A DNA stretch of 64,000 nucleotides from positions 537,505-601,504 of the forward strand of contig JAJSPD010000030.1 in NCBI GenBank assembly GCA_021307315.1, written 5' to 3'. Shown piece by piece: positions 1 through 12,637 of the stretch. The stretch's first letter is position 1. The number at the start of each line of letters is the position of its first letter. The position numbers and the translations under genes are program-made. The stretch is from Bisporella sp. PMI_857. Its lineage: Eukaryota > Ascomycota > Leotiomycetes > Helotiales > Helotiaceae. The notes under the pieces are model-generated. The model was given only the letters and a program-made list of their open reading frames with translations. It had not been told where the DNA came from and did no database searches.

Positions 1-537
<537 letters not shown>

Positions 538-1455
538 AATATGGTTTGCGTGATGATATGCAGTTGCGTTGCATTTTAGATTGATATCCCTTTGCAGCGG
601 TGTCTAAAACATAATGGTGCTTTCTCAAAAATTCTTCTATACATTTCACTCTGCTAATATCGAAGTGAATATACTCTCCCCAAGAAATAAACCTGGAGCT
701 AAAATATTACATTGTCTTGGCAGTAACACACAAGCTACCCATATCTGTGAGCTCAATACGCATATACCTACCTTAGCAAAAGCTCAGGCTCTTCATACTT
801 GATAGAAAATTTAAGGCAGCCACTACGAACAAATCCTTACTGCTCGCTCATTTCTCTCTGAACAAAGAGACGGATAGATGCTAAGAACGATAGAGACCCT
901 TAACCTGAATTTCTCATTCCCTTTCCACCGAAGAGATTCTTACTCTACATTGGAATCCAAATAGCAGAATGCAGGCTCACTTAGTGGTCTACACCTTATC
1001 CAACAGGATGCTTCTTTGCATGACTTGATATCATGTAGATCAGAGAAATTGAATGTAGGCACGTTATCTTAAGTGCGACGCACTCAAGAGATTTTTGGGA
1101 CAAGCTCTGGCGGCTCTAATGTGGGATGCTGTAATGGTATCTTATTCATCAAAAAAGGGAACAAAACATCGTATTGCACAATGACAAGCTCTCTCACTAG
1201 CATCATTCACTATCCCTTGTTCGTACTAAATCTCACTCAGAGAGGCCACATCAACCGCCCACCGAGGCGTCGTGAGGAATCCGCTGTTGGTTATCGTATT
1301 CCAGCAGCCTCATGCGTCGGAAGAGCCTCCATTTGAATTGTTCAAATTAACCTCCCCCAGCACTTGAGGCCCAACTCAAGATCAGACTGTGACTCCTCTC
1401 CCACCACGTTCTCAAAGCCATGCTTCCATCTCAAGTCCCCTTCACCAATATTCCC
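538..1455. other. Intergenic region
   Basis: This lies between the MET17 stop and the 3' end of the convergent adenylate-forming reductase gene. Only short frames occur and none looks protein-like. It presumably holds both 3' UTRs. Confidence 0.6.
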
Positions 1456-4400
1456 CTAGAGCTCTGAACTGTCAGACGCCTTTCTCGGCTCTGCCTCGAT
1501 GGTGGTTAAAAACCCCTCCTCCCTCCAAGCCCTTAAATTCCCCTCCAACCACTCCTTTCTGAAGCCTTCCAAGGAACTCAGACTCCTACTCAATTCTCGA
1601 GTCTTCCCCGTCTCGAAGATCTTGCTCTCGCTTTTATCCTTCGCCATATTCTCCCAGAAAGCCAACAATTTCAACCCCGGGATGTCATTCGCATCCGCTC
1701 CCTCATCCGCAAGGATTTCGAGCCTCTGTACCCACTCCGTCATAGATACTTCCTCCAGAGGCTTACCACCTGATACCATAGAGCTGCTTTGAATCATCTC
1801 CACCAGCATTGGCCACGGAATAGAAACCGGGTTCACGATGTTATGCACATCGTACCCGCCAACATGGCTGTTGGTCGATCCCGGATCTGGAAACAACACT
1901 TCAGAAATCGCCTCTGCGGCCACATCGACCGGGATCCAGTCCACCAGCTTGCCCGGAAATATAGGCATAACAGGTATTGCCCTGACCTTCTCATGCGCGC
2001 TCGTAGCGAACATGATGGGGAACATCTCGTTTGTGTTCCACTTCCCCGTCTTCGTCGATCCGCAAAGCTGGCCCACACGTAGCAATTTCACGGGGATGTT
2101 GAGGCCCTGTGGAAGCGATGCGGTTTGCGTGATGCGCTCGATGATGTATTTGCTCTGAGCATAGCCTGTTGAGAGGGCGATAGATGGATCGGGACCTATC
2201 GGCGCTTCGGAGACATGCCGGGAGATGTGCCCCGGTCCCATGCACGTGCTGGTGCTGCTTGTGAATGCTAGGCGTTTTGGGCGGCCGGCGTAGCAGAAGC
2301 GGAGGAGAGACACGGTGCCTATAGCTGTCAGATGTATTAACGAGGATGGGCGGCAGACCCGCTTACTTCTTATACAATCACTTTCGAACTCCTCGACGCA
2401 CTTATTGAAGTCCATTTCCCAGGCATTCTGAATCACAGTCGTCACAGTTCTGGTGAGGTGGTGATAGGAATCAATATCGAGACCAAGAAGGGGATCCTGC
2501 ATGCTGAAATTGAGGACCGAAACCTTTTTCTCCTCAAGGATTGACAGGTCTATACTTTTGGCTTCTAAAGCTGAGCGGAGGCGGCTTAGATGATTCGGGC
2601 CGCGCAGCATAGCGTATATTTTGCATACCTTAGGCGACTTGGATAGCGATTCGAGGAGTGCAGTGCCTAATGATCCAGTGGGACCTGTAAGTAATACCGT
2701 CTCTCCCTTGGTGCGAGGATAGGCCGCTGTGGCTCTTGGTGCCCATCTTTGAAATTCAGACTCTAGCTTTGAGATCATGCGGTTGACCATTCGTGTTGTG
2801 GAAGGCTTGGTCGAAGGATTCCTCTGAGAAGCCAGCCTAGGCTGAAGGAAGGCGCTCAGTTGAGAAATGGTTGGGTTTTCGAAAATGGCGCCGAGAGAGA
2901 TTCGTGTTTTGAGCTTGGCAGAAATTGAGTGGCGAAATGACAATGCTAAATGGGAGTCAATACCCAAGTCATATAAGCTTGTCTCATCAGTAACTTCCGG
3001 GATTGGGAGTCCTGCCAGTTGAGCAAGTAAGTTGCGTAAATGCTCTGAGAGAGGTTCCTCTGTCTGCTCTGCTATTGTCGAATGTGAGGCAACATCAGCA
3101 TATAGGCTTTGTATTTCGGAGGCATACATCCGTTCTGCTTCTTTACGCTTAACGTTGTATTTCGGTGTAACTGGGAGAGTGCGACCTCGCGGGAGAATAT
3201 AGATCATGGACTGAGAGATTTGAGAATGATACGGATATTCAGTGTTGACTTTTTGTATTGATTGCCAAATACCCTTTTGTACCTCTCTTTTATTTGCATC
3301 ATACTTCTCGTGAAGTTCAATAATGACACCAGGACGCGGTAGAGCATGGCCCACGACCAAAGCTCTAGATATAATTTGCGATGACGTTTGAATATCAAGC
3401 TGTAAAGGACCCGCCGAGGTATTTTCACCGTTGGTATGGACGAGAATATCATCTTTTCTGCCTCGCATAACATAGAAGCCACTCCCAGGGGGATCCTGTA
3501 TAAACAGGTCATTAGTACGATATGGTTCATTATCTGGTTTGCCTTCCCACAAGTCCGCCGCCAACTCAAATCCTTTGTAGACGACGCACTCATAAACACC
3601 ATCACCAACAGATTCCATTTTGAGATGCGGGTTATCTGGGTAAAGATTTCGGAATGAGTAAACTTTCGGATTGCTGCGGGTATGTGGAAGCGACCGAAAA
3701 GGTGGACCGATTTCAGTGCTCCCATATGTAGTCTTGACATTGACGCCATGAACTATGAGATCTTTGATAATACTGTCTGCAAGGACAGCGCCACCTGGTT
3801 GAAGAAGCTTCAAGGATGCTAAGGGCCTGTAGTCATGTCCATTTTCCACAATATATTCATACATATTTTCAATAAGCGTTGGAGCGCAGTGAACACAATC
3901 AACTGGATAGCCCATTGCCGAAAGAGTCTTCCAAGCTGTAAATATTGATGATGCGCTGGGCGGCCATGAAAGGGGCGGAAATGATAGTAATTTGCCATTA
4001 GGAAAGCCTGAAAGGGCGACAGATATGCCGGCAATATGGTACCTGGAAGTCAGACAATGCTAAGTAAAACGTGTGGGTTCAACTGACAATGGGAAAAGAA
4101 GAAACCAATTTTCAATATGAAACTCCTGAAATAAGCGATACATCCTCGCTATCAACATCATACTCCTATTCGTATGTATGATAGGCTTAGGCATTCCAGT
4201 AGAACCAGACGAGTGTATAATGAATGTATGCCGTTCCCACACATCTCCAAAATCTCGAAACTTGACAGCATCGACCTTTTTCCACTCCGTACCCGAAGAT
4301 TCTGGCAAGGTTTCAAGCATCTGTATTTTTCTGATGCCCCGGGTATTGGTCCTTCGATTCCTCGCGTCGACAATAACAGCCGCAGCATCACATTTCTCTA

Positions 4401-4914
4401 GCAGATGATGCAAAGCGTTCGAGGCATTTGATGTCGCCAAGAGTAAAACTCTTAGTCCTAGCTTTTGCAGTGCAATTTGGGTGCAGAGATATTCTATGTT
4501 TTCCCCAGCACCCAATAGCCCCACAGTAGGTTGCTTCTTAGTGCTGTTCGCTGTCCTAATTTCTTCTCGAAGCTGATACGCATACGAAAGCGCTATTGTC
4601 TCGGTGACCGAGTCAAAATCAAGCCAGGACATGGAGGCGTATGGAGTCGTGACTTCCGCCGAAATTGGGTATAAGAATGCCTTCTGCCGTCCGAACACTT
4701 CGGCGCCCCAACGGACGAGAGCTGACAGGCTGACGAGTTTAGGATTCTCATATCGCTTCGAATGAGGATGTCCATGGAGCCACCACAGCTCCTTTACCCG
4801 TTTCGATGCTTTTTCAGATGGGACAACCAAGGGATCTGAGCAAACCTTTAAGTGCTTCGATATGCATCTTTGGATGGGTTTAGGAATAGAACTCTCAAGT
4901 GATATAGGAGCCAT
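1456..4914 (-). CDS. NRPS-like adenylate-forming reductase (A-T-R), aryl/alpha-amino-acid reductase type
   Basis: The exons are 4914-4088, 4042-2367 and 2318-1456, giving 1121 aa. Intron 1 (45 bp) uses GTCAGT/CCAG and intron 2 (48 bp) uses GTAAGC/ATAG. Both restore continuous family homology. The first ATG in frame is at 4914 (context AAGATGG); the frame upstream has only a TTG. The adenylation domain occupies about residues 30-560, with core motif HSSGSTGMPKP near 233 and TYGSTEIG at 381-388. A thiolation domain has the phosphopantetheine serine at about 639 (DLGIDSHLA). A thioester-reductase domain has the nucleotide motif TGPTGSLG at 728-735 and YAQSK (Tyr887, Lys891) of the SDR type. There is no condensation domain. 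Such enzymes activate a carboxylic acid, tether it and release it reductively as an aldehyde. The substrate cannot be read from the sequence. No other biosynthetic gene is adjacent. Confidence 0.9.
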
Positions 4915-7900
4915 CTTGATTAGATACTCGAGGCTGAGACTTGAAAATCCAAATTTGACCAAGAAGGTTTCACTATTTAATCTCGCAAAAAAGGAATCAT
5001 GACTGTATAGTCAAGCTAAACACTAATATTGACTCCAAACTGCTACGAATGTGTTATGGTAACTCCACAGCCTTCACCCGGTGAGCCATGTCGTACTCTA
5101 GCCAGTCATACCGACAAGCAAGCTAATCACACTGAAATAGATAGCATGAAAGAAGTGGCAACGCTCACTATACTTGATCTGACCTCTCTTCCGGTAAGAT
5201 AAGATGCCACAGCAAGAGATTTACCACTTGAAAACGTGGAATGGCCCGGTACCCACTGTAACACTGAGGGTAGCTTTGCCGTCATAGTGTCGGGCGGCTC
5301 AAAAGTGGCTCATAACCACAAATAGACAGCGGGTATGCTCGTTCCATGATTACCGTTTGACACCTACGGGTCTGCTTGAGGGTTGTAGTTGGTAGCCCAG
5401 CGCCTGCTGTCTTGAGCCCCCCGCTTTGGTGATACCCCTGAGTGATTAAAGTCAGCCCGCATGCATGTTACATATTGACGCGAAGAGAGGCAAAGAGGGT
5501 CCGTTTTGCTGGAAATTTGTTTGTGAGGATGGGGAATGATTAGACTTTCGGGCAGTTGTAGTTACCGACAAGATTCCACTACGGGCAAGAGAGTTTCTTT
5601 GAATGATAGCCAGGCCGAGAGGAGGTTCCAAGACTCTGTTAGGGCTGGTGTTGGACGTTTTGGATGCCGGGTCTATCCATCATATTTGCCGAGAATTATC
5701 CTTGGAAGGTGGTTCCGCGATCCGAACATGTTGATGTGAATATTGCATTTGTAGCAGATGGGTATTAGTACTACATAGGCTAGGTGTAGCGGTGACCGAC
5801 GTTAACAGAAGTGAAGGAGCGAAGGAGGGCATAAAGGTTGACAGATTATGTCTGAGGAGGAAGATGGAAAATATTCTCTCCTCCCCCCGAAAACGTTTCA
5901 ATAAGAACTTGCTCAGTAGTCAGAATTAAAAGTTTTAGCGAGTTTCGGCTGCTTCCGCACGTGAATATGATGCCATTTGACCTTTAACCACCACGGAAGT
6001 GGCGAAGAGATTAGTGCGTGTTACTTTACAAATAGCCAAAATCCATCAAGTTCTTTATTAACGTTTAGTGATTGTGTCTACTAGCACTAAAGCTTAAATC
6101 GTAAGTTAATATGTAAAACTACAAAGTTGCAATGCTCCGTTTACTTTGGTTCCCTTAACGTTAGCCGTTAGCTAGGTCGAGATTTGTATTTATCAATTCT
6201 TCCGTTACCCGCGAGGCACCCTATGCACAGGGATGTCTCCAAGCAGTGGCAGCATTGAAGAAAATATTATTAAACTGGGGGCTCTCATTCCACTTGCTGT
6301 TATACGTGGACTGAGACTGATACCGGTCGCTCTCACTCCAGAGCAACCAAGTGATGCTCCTCTCCTTCCCGTTAGGATATACAATATGTCGCTGGTATCT
6401 AGAACCGGATTATACGATTGTCCTAAATAGTCTTGATGTCAAGCGCAATGGTGCCATTCGGCATTCTTTGATATAAGGTTGGGGGGATCCTCTCAATGTT
6501 AGACACGCTAGTTAGCGTTTAAATCTACCAGGATTGTTGTTTGGTCACATTCTCGCATTTGTTGCCCGAAGGCTCTAGAGCTTCAAGGTTACAGATAAAT
6601 ACCTTGCAGAGATCACCGCAGTTACGGGCTAGTTCCACCTTCTGCGCAAACTGGTGACCATGTCAGTGATCCTCCTAATCATATCCCAGAGAGTGCACAT
6701 GTTATTTCGGCAAGGATATGGTGTTCTTCGCTGTCTGCACCTCTAACTTATCTCTCTATCTTAAGTAAGTACCGTGTTATAGTTCTGTGGTCGATGGCCA
6801 GGTAGCTTGATGCACCATTTTCCAAAGAAAGATTTGCAGTTGAAATCCACGTCCTTACCATCACTCTACTACATTTGAGCAAACCAAGGCTGTGATGTCA
6901 GCGAACGGACCAGAGGAAATCTATGAATTACCTTCGTTGAGTTGTTGGATCTGTCACAGAGATACACTTGTTTCTGCCCGAAGAATGATCACGAGTTCAT
7001 AGCCTAGAGTACCATACACCATATATGGTGAGACCATGTCGAAGAGATTCCGACCTTTGGACCCAGTTATTGCCGTGCTATGCGAATTGCTATCATTGGC
7101 CCCGAAAAGATGCAAATCTGGTACAATTTTTGTAAGTGATACATCATTTTCATTAGCCAAGATGGTATGTAATGTGATATTTTATTGCACCCAAATGGAG
7201 AAGAGACTCTGACATAAATGTCTTTCATGGGATGTTTTCGCTTCCCAAGGCTAGCGGAATGTTCCCACTCTTCCGTAGGAAACCACTAGGACGTATCCTT
7301 TCTACCAAGCTCCGTATGCCTTCGAAACCCCCAACGGACATCGTTCTGAACAAACATAAACTTCGTCCATCCGACGAAGAATGATATGAATGGATTCCAG
7401 AGCGGTATCAACCTGCGATTTTTAATTAGCAGGAGTTACTTTTCTCGTTTACGCTGAAAGTTAACCTTGGCGAACATTGTCTTACTTTAGCCAATTTTCC
7501 AATTCCATTAGTCCTTACTGTGTTTGTAAGATCTTAAAACTATATTACATGAAAGATTCTGGAGGGTTAACTTGGGTCGGCAACAAGTCTACGCTGCTTC
7601 GGGGATGCGTAAGGAGAAATGATTGCCTTTCAGACTGTCATTCTTAAGGTTGAAAATCTCACCAACCGAATTAATAGTGTATTGCAACCTCTCTTTCAGT
7701 GTCTATGCATGTGTCATATTACAAGCGAAAAGCACAGGCCCTAAAAAATACAAACCGTTGTAGATGATTTCTAGAGTTTGTATCTTAAAGCATTTTGAAG
7801 CCAGCAGTGAGGCATTGCAGCTGCTACATAATCCGAAGCTCTTCTGTGTTTAAGCACTCTTTAGACGGTTGGATTAGTGTTCCGTAACGATACTTTGGCT

Positions 7901-8415
7901 TTTTCGGTCGCTAAAATGAAAGATCGTATGCTTGCGCCTTGATATTTGGGTATAGACCTGCACTTCCAAGCACCGGCAGAATAGTATCAAGGGTACTATG
8001 TAGAAGATGGCCTCGGTGTTAGACCCATCTCAGGAGGCACCTTAAGCTTATCGAGCATCATCAGGATAAGAAAATCATCTGTTACACAAGCAGCCGCAAA
8101 CAACCACAGTCAGGCGACAGGTTAGATAGGAAGTCTGGGTATCCTCCACAACAAGCTCTGTACTACTTCCCCCCACGGTTTTGTCCACTCCATAAGCAAG
8201 TTCGATGGCCAGAAAGAGTCCTTGGAGACAAGGCTATGGAGATCAAGTCTGACTTACCAATGGAAGGTGATCCTGTGGAGCAGAAAGGTCCCCTAGGCAT
8301 TTAAGGATGCAGGACGACGTTTAATGTTCAAGCCTTCCCGGATAGACATGTGCGCCTCAAGGAAGGAACATGTTTGTACTACCCAAGCAAAAGAGCATGT
8401 GGAAAGAAAGTCAAA
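4915..8415. other. Gene-free region upstream of the reductase gene
   Basis: About 3.5 kb contains only short frames without recognisable protein features. The first few hundred bases should include the promoter of the reductase gene. I see no convincing transposon ends, tRNA or conserved coding segment. Many TA-rich stretches around 6.0-6.2 kb and 7.4-7.9 kb could be old repeat remnants, but nothing identifies a family. Confidence 0.5.
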
Positions 8416-8535
8416 AACATACAACAGTAGGGATTCGCTGGTGGTCACCCACCCAACTACTAGTCTACCGATCTGAGGCTTATGTACGGCAGAGCGGACG
8501 GGATGCCCAGTTCTCCTCAGTCTGTGATCGTATGT
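8416..8535 (-). rRNA. 5S ribosomal RNA
   Basis: On the minus strand the segment starts ACATACGATCACAGACTGAG and ends TTGTATGTTT, followed by a T run at 8417-8413 that serves as RNA polymerase III terminator. Between these are the highly conserved 5S blocks CATCCCGTCCGCTCTGCCGT, AGTAGTTGGGTGGGTGACCA and CCAGCGAATCCC, which include the internal control region. The terminal helix ACATACGA/TTGTATGT and the CTGAGG/CCTCAG helix both pair. The 120-nt length is normal. In Pezizomycotina 5S genes are dispersed single copies, as here. Confidence 0.95.
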
Positions 8536-9515
8536 ACCAGATACTTGTATAATCTAATCATATATAGTATACAAATCTGCAACTAAAGAAGGCTTCTTAG
8601 GGCAGATCACATTACAGAGGTAAAGCAACTAATGGCGAACATACTATACAGGCTGAACCCGATCCGTCTCAAATCTAGACATATACACAATAAACTACTG
8701 ATATTAACAGTACAGATTCATGATGAACCAAATTCCATTCTGTACTTTTCTCTCACGTCTAGCCTGTGACAGGGACGTTAACAAATTGCGGGGTTGCACA
8801 AGCCCTTTGAACTCTTTCGGTCAAATCTCGAACGATTCCTCATTCTCAAACATTCTAGATCTTCAATTGCATGTTCTTCACGTCACCATTGACACCACAA
8901 AATGTTTACTTCAACCCTCCACCAGAAAGGTCATGCTATGGGACCCAAACCGTCTAGCGAGAACTAGGGAATAGGGGTTGGCCCGTTGGCCGTCGGGCAA
9001 GCAGGGATTGCGCCTCGTCCCGCAATGGCTTATGCAGCCCGATAACATGCTAGCATGCGCGAGACAAGGGGTACAAGTTCGACATCATTCCATCTCCTCA
9101 CGCCTTCCATCATGTCAAAAATGTATATCGGGGGTGAGAGAGATGTGTCCGTATGGCCAACAATTCAACCAACAATTCAACCAACAATTCAACCAAGGAT
9201 TCAACCAAGGATTCTTTTTGCCCGCAGCTAATATGAAAATTGCACCGGAGATATTGAATGTAAAGCTATATGCGCATGCGTCTATCATGCTGTGTGATAT
9301 TGTTTGAGAGCAATATCAGGGTCCAGCCAAGGTCGGGACTGGTACGCCGTCTTGGTCGGCAGTTTGCTTCACGCCATTGCCTCGTCACACAATCAGTGAA
9401 CCAAAAATCATATGTTATTTAAGGAGAGTTTCTGCTGCCTGCCAATGGATATCGTTCGTTTCTTGCATACATCCAATCACGTCACTGCATACAAATTTAA
9501 GCTGCACAGTCCCCG
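8536..9515. other. Intergenic region with minisatellite, upstream of the amidohydrolase
   Basis: No gene is supported. It contains the 12-bp minisatellite at 9157-9216. The last 100-200 bp should be the promoter of the amidohydrolase gene. Confidence 0.5.
9157..9216 (+). repeat. 12-bp tandem repeat, five units
   Basis: Five consecutive 12-bp units are seen. Three are exact CCAACAATTCAA, followed by CCAAGGATTCAA and CCAAGGATTCTT. The gradient of change towards one end is typical of slippage or unequal-exchange minisatellites. In one frame it would read as QFNQ repeats, but that frame has no ATG start. Confidence 0.95.
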
Positions 9516-10674
9516 ATGCCTCGTAAGCTCAGAGTCGTGGCTGCACAACTCGGCCCTGTCCATCTGGACGCCCCTAGACCGGAAACGCTGGAACGTATGC
9601 TCTCCCTCCTTCGTCGTGCCTCTACCCTCCACGCCCAGCTCGTCGTATTCCCAGAAACGGCATTTACCACGTTTTTCCCCCGGCACCTCATCCGCTCCCA
9701 AGAAGAACTGGACTCGTATTTCGAATCTTCGGATTCGTTGCTTTCGAGTGAAAAGACTAAGCCGCTCTTTGACGAAGCAAAGCGATTGGGAATCGATATC
9801 GAGGTTGGCTTTGCTGAGAGAACGAGTGACGGGAGGGGATATAATACTTGTGTATACTTCTCGGCTAATTTAGGGGTGGTGATTGCAAAATATAGGAAGG
9901 TTCATCTTCCTGGCACAAAAGAGCCGTTTGAGAATCCGGATGCGGTGAACCAGCTTGAGAAGAGGTATTTTGAGCCTGGCGACGGGGGGTTCAAAGCCTT
10001 TAGAGCCCCAGGCTTGGTTGAAGGTGCTAAAAAGAAAAATGATGAAGGGGAGAGGAAGTTTGGGAAGGGAGATGTGATCATGGGGATGTTAATATGTAAT
10101 GATAGGAGGTGGCCAGAGGCATGGAGGACTTATGGACTCCAGGGGGTTGAGATTGTGCTTTGTGGGTATAATACTGCTGGTTTTGCGCCTGATCTCTGGT
10201 AAATAAACCATCTTTATTATCTCCTCCCCAGCGAGTGCTTACTTACTCTGACTTCCTTAGGGGTACACGCAAACCGACAACGCCGGAAGTAGCAGAGGCA
10301 ATTGCGCTGTTCCAGCACAAGCTCGTCATGCAAAGCAACTCATACATGAACAGCTGTTTCTCAATCTCAGCTGCCAAAGCTGGCTCAGAGGATGGCAAGT
10401 ATGACTTGATTGGAGGGAGTTGTATTACATCTCCTGAAGGTCAGATATTGGCAGAAGCGAAAACGAAAGCAGATGAGATTGTATTTGCGGAGATCGATCT
10501 GGAGGATTGTAGACAGGGCAAGGAGAAGGTAAATTTGCTCCAAAGAGGATGTGGCTCCGAGAGATGCGATGCTAATCTTTTTAGCAGACTTTTGATTTCA
10601 TAAGACATAGGCGGACGGAGACTTATGGACTGATTGTAGAACAGACAGGCGTTGTTGAGCCTGAGTTACTGTGA
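9516..10674 (+). CDS. Carbon-nitrogen hydrolase, N-carbamoyl-D-amino-acid hydrolase type
   Basis: The exons are 9516-10198, 10261-10528 and 10585-10674, giving 346 aa. The introns (62 and 56 bp) have GTAAAT donors. Nitrilase-superfamily catalytic residues are present: Glu47 (VVFPETAF), Lys128 (YRKVHLPGT) and Cys194 (LICNDRRWPEAWR). The CNDRRWPEAWR block and the C-terminal HRRTETYG block are characteristic of the carbamoylase branch, which removes the carbamoyl group of N-carbamoyl-D-amino acids to release the amino acid, CO2 and ammonia. The third exon can begin at 10585 or 10588 (tandem TAG/CAG acceptor), which changes one glutamine. It is convergent with an adjacent hydantoin-racemase-type gene, which supports a role in hydantoin/ureide breakdown. 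The exact substrate is inferred. A beta-ureidopropionase-like activity remains possible. Confidence 0.9.
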
Positions 10675-10974
10675 AGATGCAGCATGTGCCTAACTTGATA
10701 AGAATCTTCAGGTCCTTTCGAGCAAAGCACATAATCGCAGTACAGCGACCAAACCCTTTTTCTGCATTAGATATTAGACTATCTAGTGGTATAATTAGAT
10801 CCTGTACATAGACTAGAAAACATTCATCTAGAGTAACTGAAACGGAACACTCTTGTACGTTCAGCTTCTTAAAAAAGGCTTCTTGACTGCTTAGTTCAAA
10901 TTCATATATGTTGTGGGTATCAAGCTCGGTACGAAATCGATTTCTCAGCTCACAGTAATCAAACAGCCCTTATA
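10675..10974. other. Convergent 3' intergenic spacer
   Basis: A 300-bp spacer lies between the stop codons of the carbamoylase-type gene and the racemase gene. It is AT-rich and has no coding signal. Confidence 0.6.
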
Positions 10975-11784
10975 TCACAACCATTCTTGTCCTCTAGCGC
11001 TTCTCCCTACAGCTGAACTTCTGTAAATGCCCCCTTTCGCAGTCACATGTCGCTCTCGCACCAGCCCGATCAATATCTGAACCCCAACCCCCACCCCATC
11101 AATGACCTGTGCAGTCGCATTCTTTGCATCAACAGCCTCCTCGCACTTGAGCTTCATCTCAGTCATGCCAGCACATCCTAGTGCAATGCAATCTGCACCT
11201 TTCTCCTGCACCAATCTCCTCGCAGCTTCGCCCACAAGACCCAGAACCTTTTCTCGTGGCGCGGTTTCCAGTTCTAAGACTCCGAGGTTCGTGGTCTCAC
11301 ATCCAACTGAAAACCCTCCTAGACCATAATATCGGACGGCATCTTCATGCATAATCTTGCTTCTGCCTCCCGTCGCAACTATTCCCAACCTTCCACCTAG
11401 TATCCTCGCAGCATACAAAGATGCCTCCATGATGCCAATGACTGGACCAGAAAGCTCTTCTCTCAGTGCATTAATGAGGGGATGGGCACTGAAACATGCG
11501 ACTAGAAAAGCATCGTATTCCGAAGCTATCGAGACGACCGCTCGAGCTGCAGCAGCAGCTGAGAGCACACCATCAAGATGGCCTTCAATGGCCGAAGGGG
11601 AAGGATGAGGAGCGGTGAAGCCAGTGACACTACAAAGAGGTGGAAGAGTGGTCTCGAGAGAACGGAGACATGCTTCTGTCATGGAGGATGTAGCATTGGG
11701 GTTTATTAGGAGGATTTTGATGGTTTTTTGGGATGATCCCGTGACTGAGGGCAGACTCGTCGTCTCACGCATATCAGCTAGCAT
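10975..11784 (-). CDS. Asp/Glu/hydantoin racemase family protein (DCG1-like)
   Basis: This is a single-exon frame of 269 aa starting at ATG 11784. The second in-frame ATG is four codons later. The start of the fold is seen in ILLINPNATSSMT. The two catalytic cysteines of the family are Cys97 (FLVACFSAHP) and Cys204 (IALGCAGMTEM). The family racemises hydantoins, Asp or Glu through a two-cysteine proton shuttle. The yeast relative DCG1 lies in the allantoin-degradation gene cluster. The neighbouring carbamoylase-type enzyme and the head-to-head Zn2Cys6 gene fit a small ureide/hydantoin catabolic group. No cyclic amidohydrolase (hydantoinase) is present in the window, so the pathway is incomplete here. 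Confidence 0.9.
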   Translation of the reverse strand: MLADMRETTSLPSVTGSSQKTIKILLINPNATSSMTEACLRSLETTLPPLCSVTGFTAPHPSPSAIEGHLDGVLSAAAAARAVVSIASEYDAFLVACFSAHPLINALREELSGPVIGIMEASLYAARILGGRLGIVATGGRSKIMHEDAVRYYGLGGFSVGCETTNLGVLELETAPREKVLGLVGEAARRLVQEKGADCIALGCAGMTEMKLKCEEAVDAKNATAQVIDGVGVGVQILIGLVRERHVTAKGGIYRSSAVGRSARGQEWL

Positions 11785-12637
11785 GAGGGGGATAACCAGT
11801 TTAGAATGTATTAAACTGCACTTCCAGAGAGTCCTTGCTTTGATTCTCGCCTCTTAAATATTAAGGTAATGTGAGTGTCATAGGCGAAGGTGTATAGTTG
11901 CTAGGCTCTGGTGACTGGCTAAGGAGGAGTCCTTGAATCACCGCCTAGGCCAAAGCTCTCGCAACAAGGGGAAGCAATCGAACCACGGCATGGCGATGCT
12001 TTGGATGCAATCTTAATATGCCATATACAATCCCTTGTACCTTTCATGTACAGGCTGCACCAGTGGTCTGCGGACTCGTGAACTGGGGCGAAGAAAGCAT
12101 AACTGAGGGAAAGAAACCTGGAGAAGAGTGCATGGAGGATGGAAGTGTGTTGAGCATAAAGATAGGGACGGGCAACTCTGCTTGGCCGTGAATCACAATG
12201 GATGTTTCTTCACAGCACTCTGGCTCCTCTTCAGTGCAACTGCCCCGCACCGCGCGAGCTGAACCTTCATCTCATCCAAAAGATGGCTTTAGAATAACTC
12301 CAAACAAGACTTGCGTTGTCCGCCAAACACTGACTCGGAGAGGAGACAAAAAAGTGGGAGACTAAAAACGCAGCCGGCTACCCCATTCTTCAATCTCATT
12401 CTTCCCCGGATTACCGCCCTTATCGCCCGATAAGCCCCTGAAGCTGAGAGACACGTTGTAGCCGCCCTTGCTCTCTTTTCGAAACTTCCGGCCTTGCGCT
12501 TTGTACCTGGAAGCTCTGCTCTGTATACGTACCGACTTTCACAGAAACGGACGTGCAGTACAGGCGTTGTGTGCCCAGTACCCAGCGCCTGCGGCAAAAG
12601 GCGTCTCTCGATGCTGCCGCAGTTGCAAATCTTTCAG
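11785..12637. other. Divergent promoter region, racemase / Zn2Cys6 factor
   Basis: An 853-bp head-to-head intergenic region. The part near the Zn2Cys6 gene is pyrimidine-rich, as leaders often are in filamentous fungi. No operator could be assigned. An upstream in-frame ATG at 12611 could extend the factor by nine residues. Confidence 0.5.

Noticed and set aside
4915..4962. Upstream extension of the reductase reading frame to 4962
   Set aside because: The frame there opens with TTG. The first ATG in frame is 4914 with a good context.
8978..9307. 109-codon frame across the minisatellite (QFNQ repeats)
   Set aside because: It starts with TTG, has no domain, and is open mainly because the 12-bp repeat has no stop.
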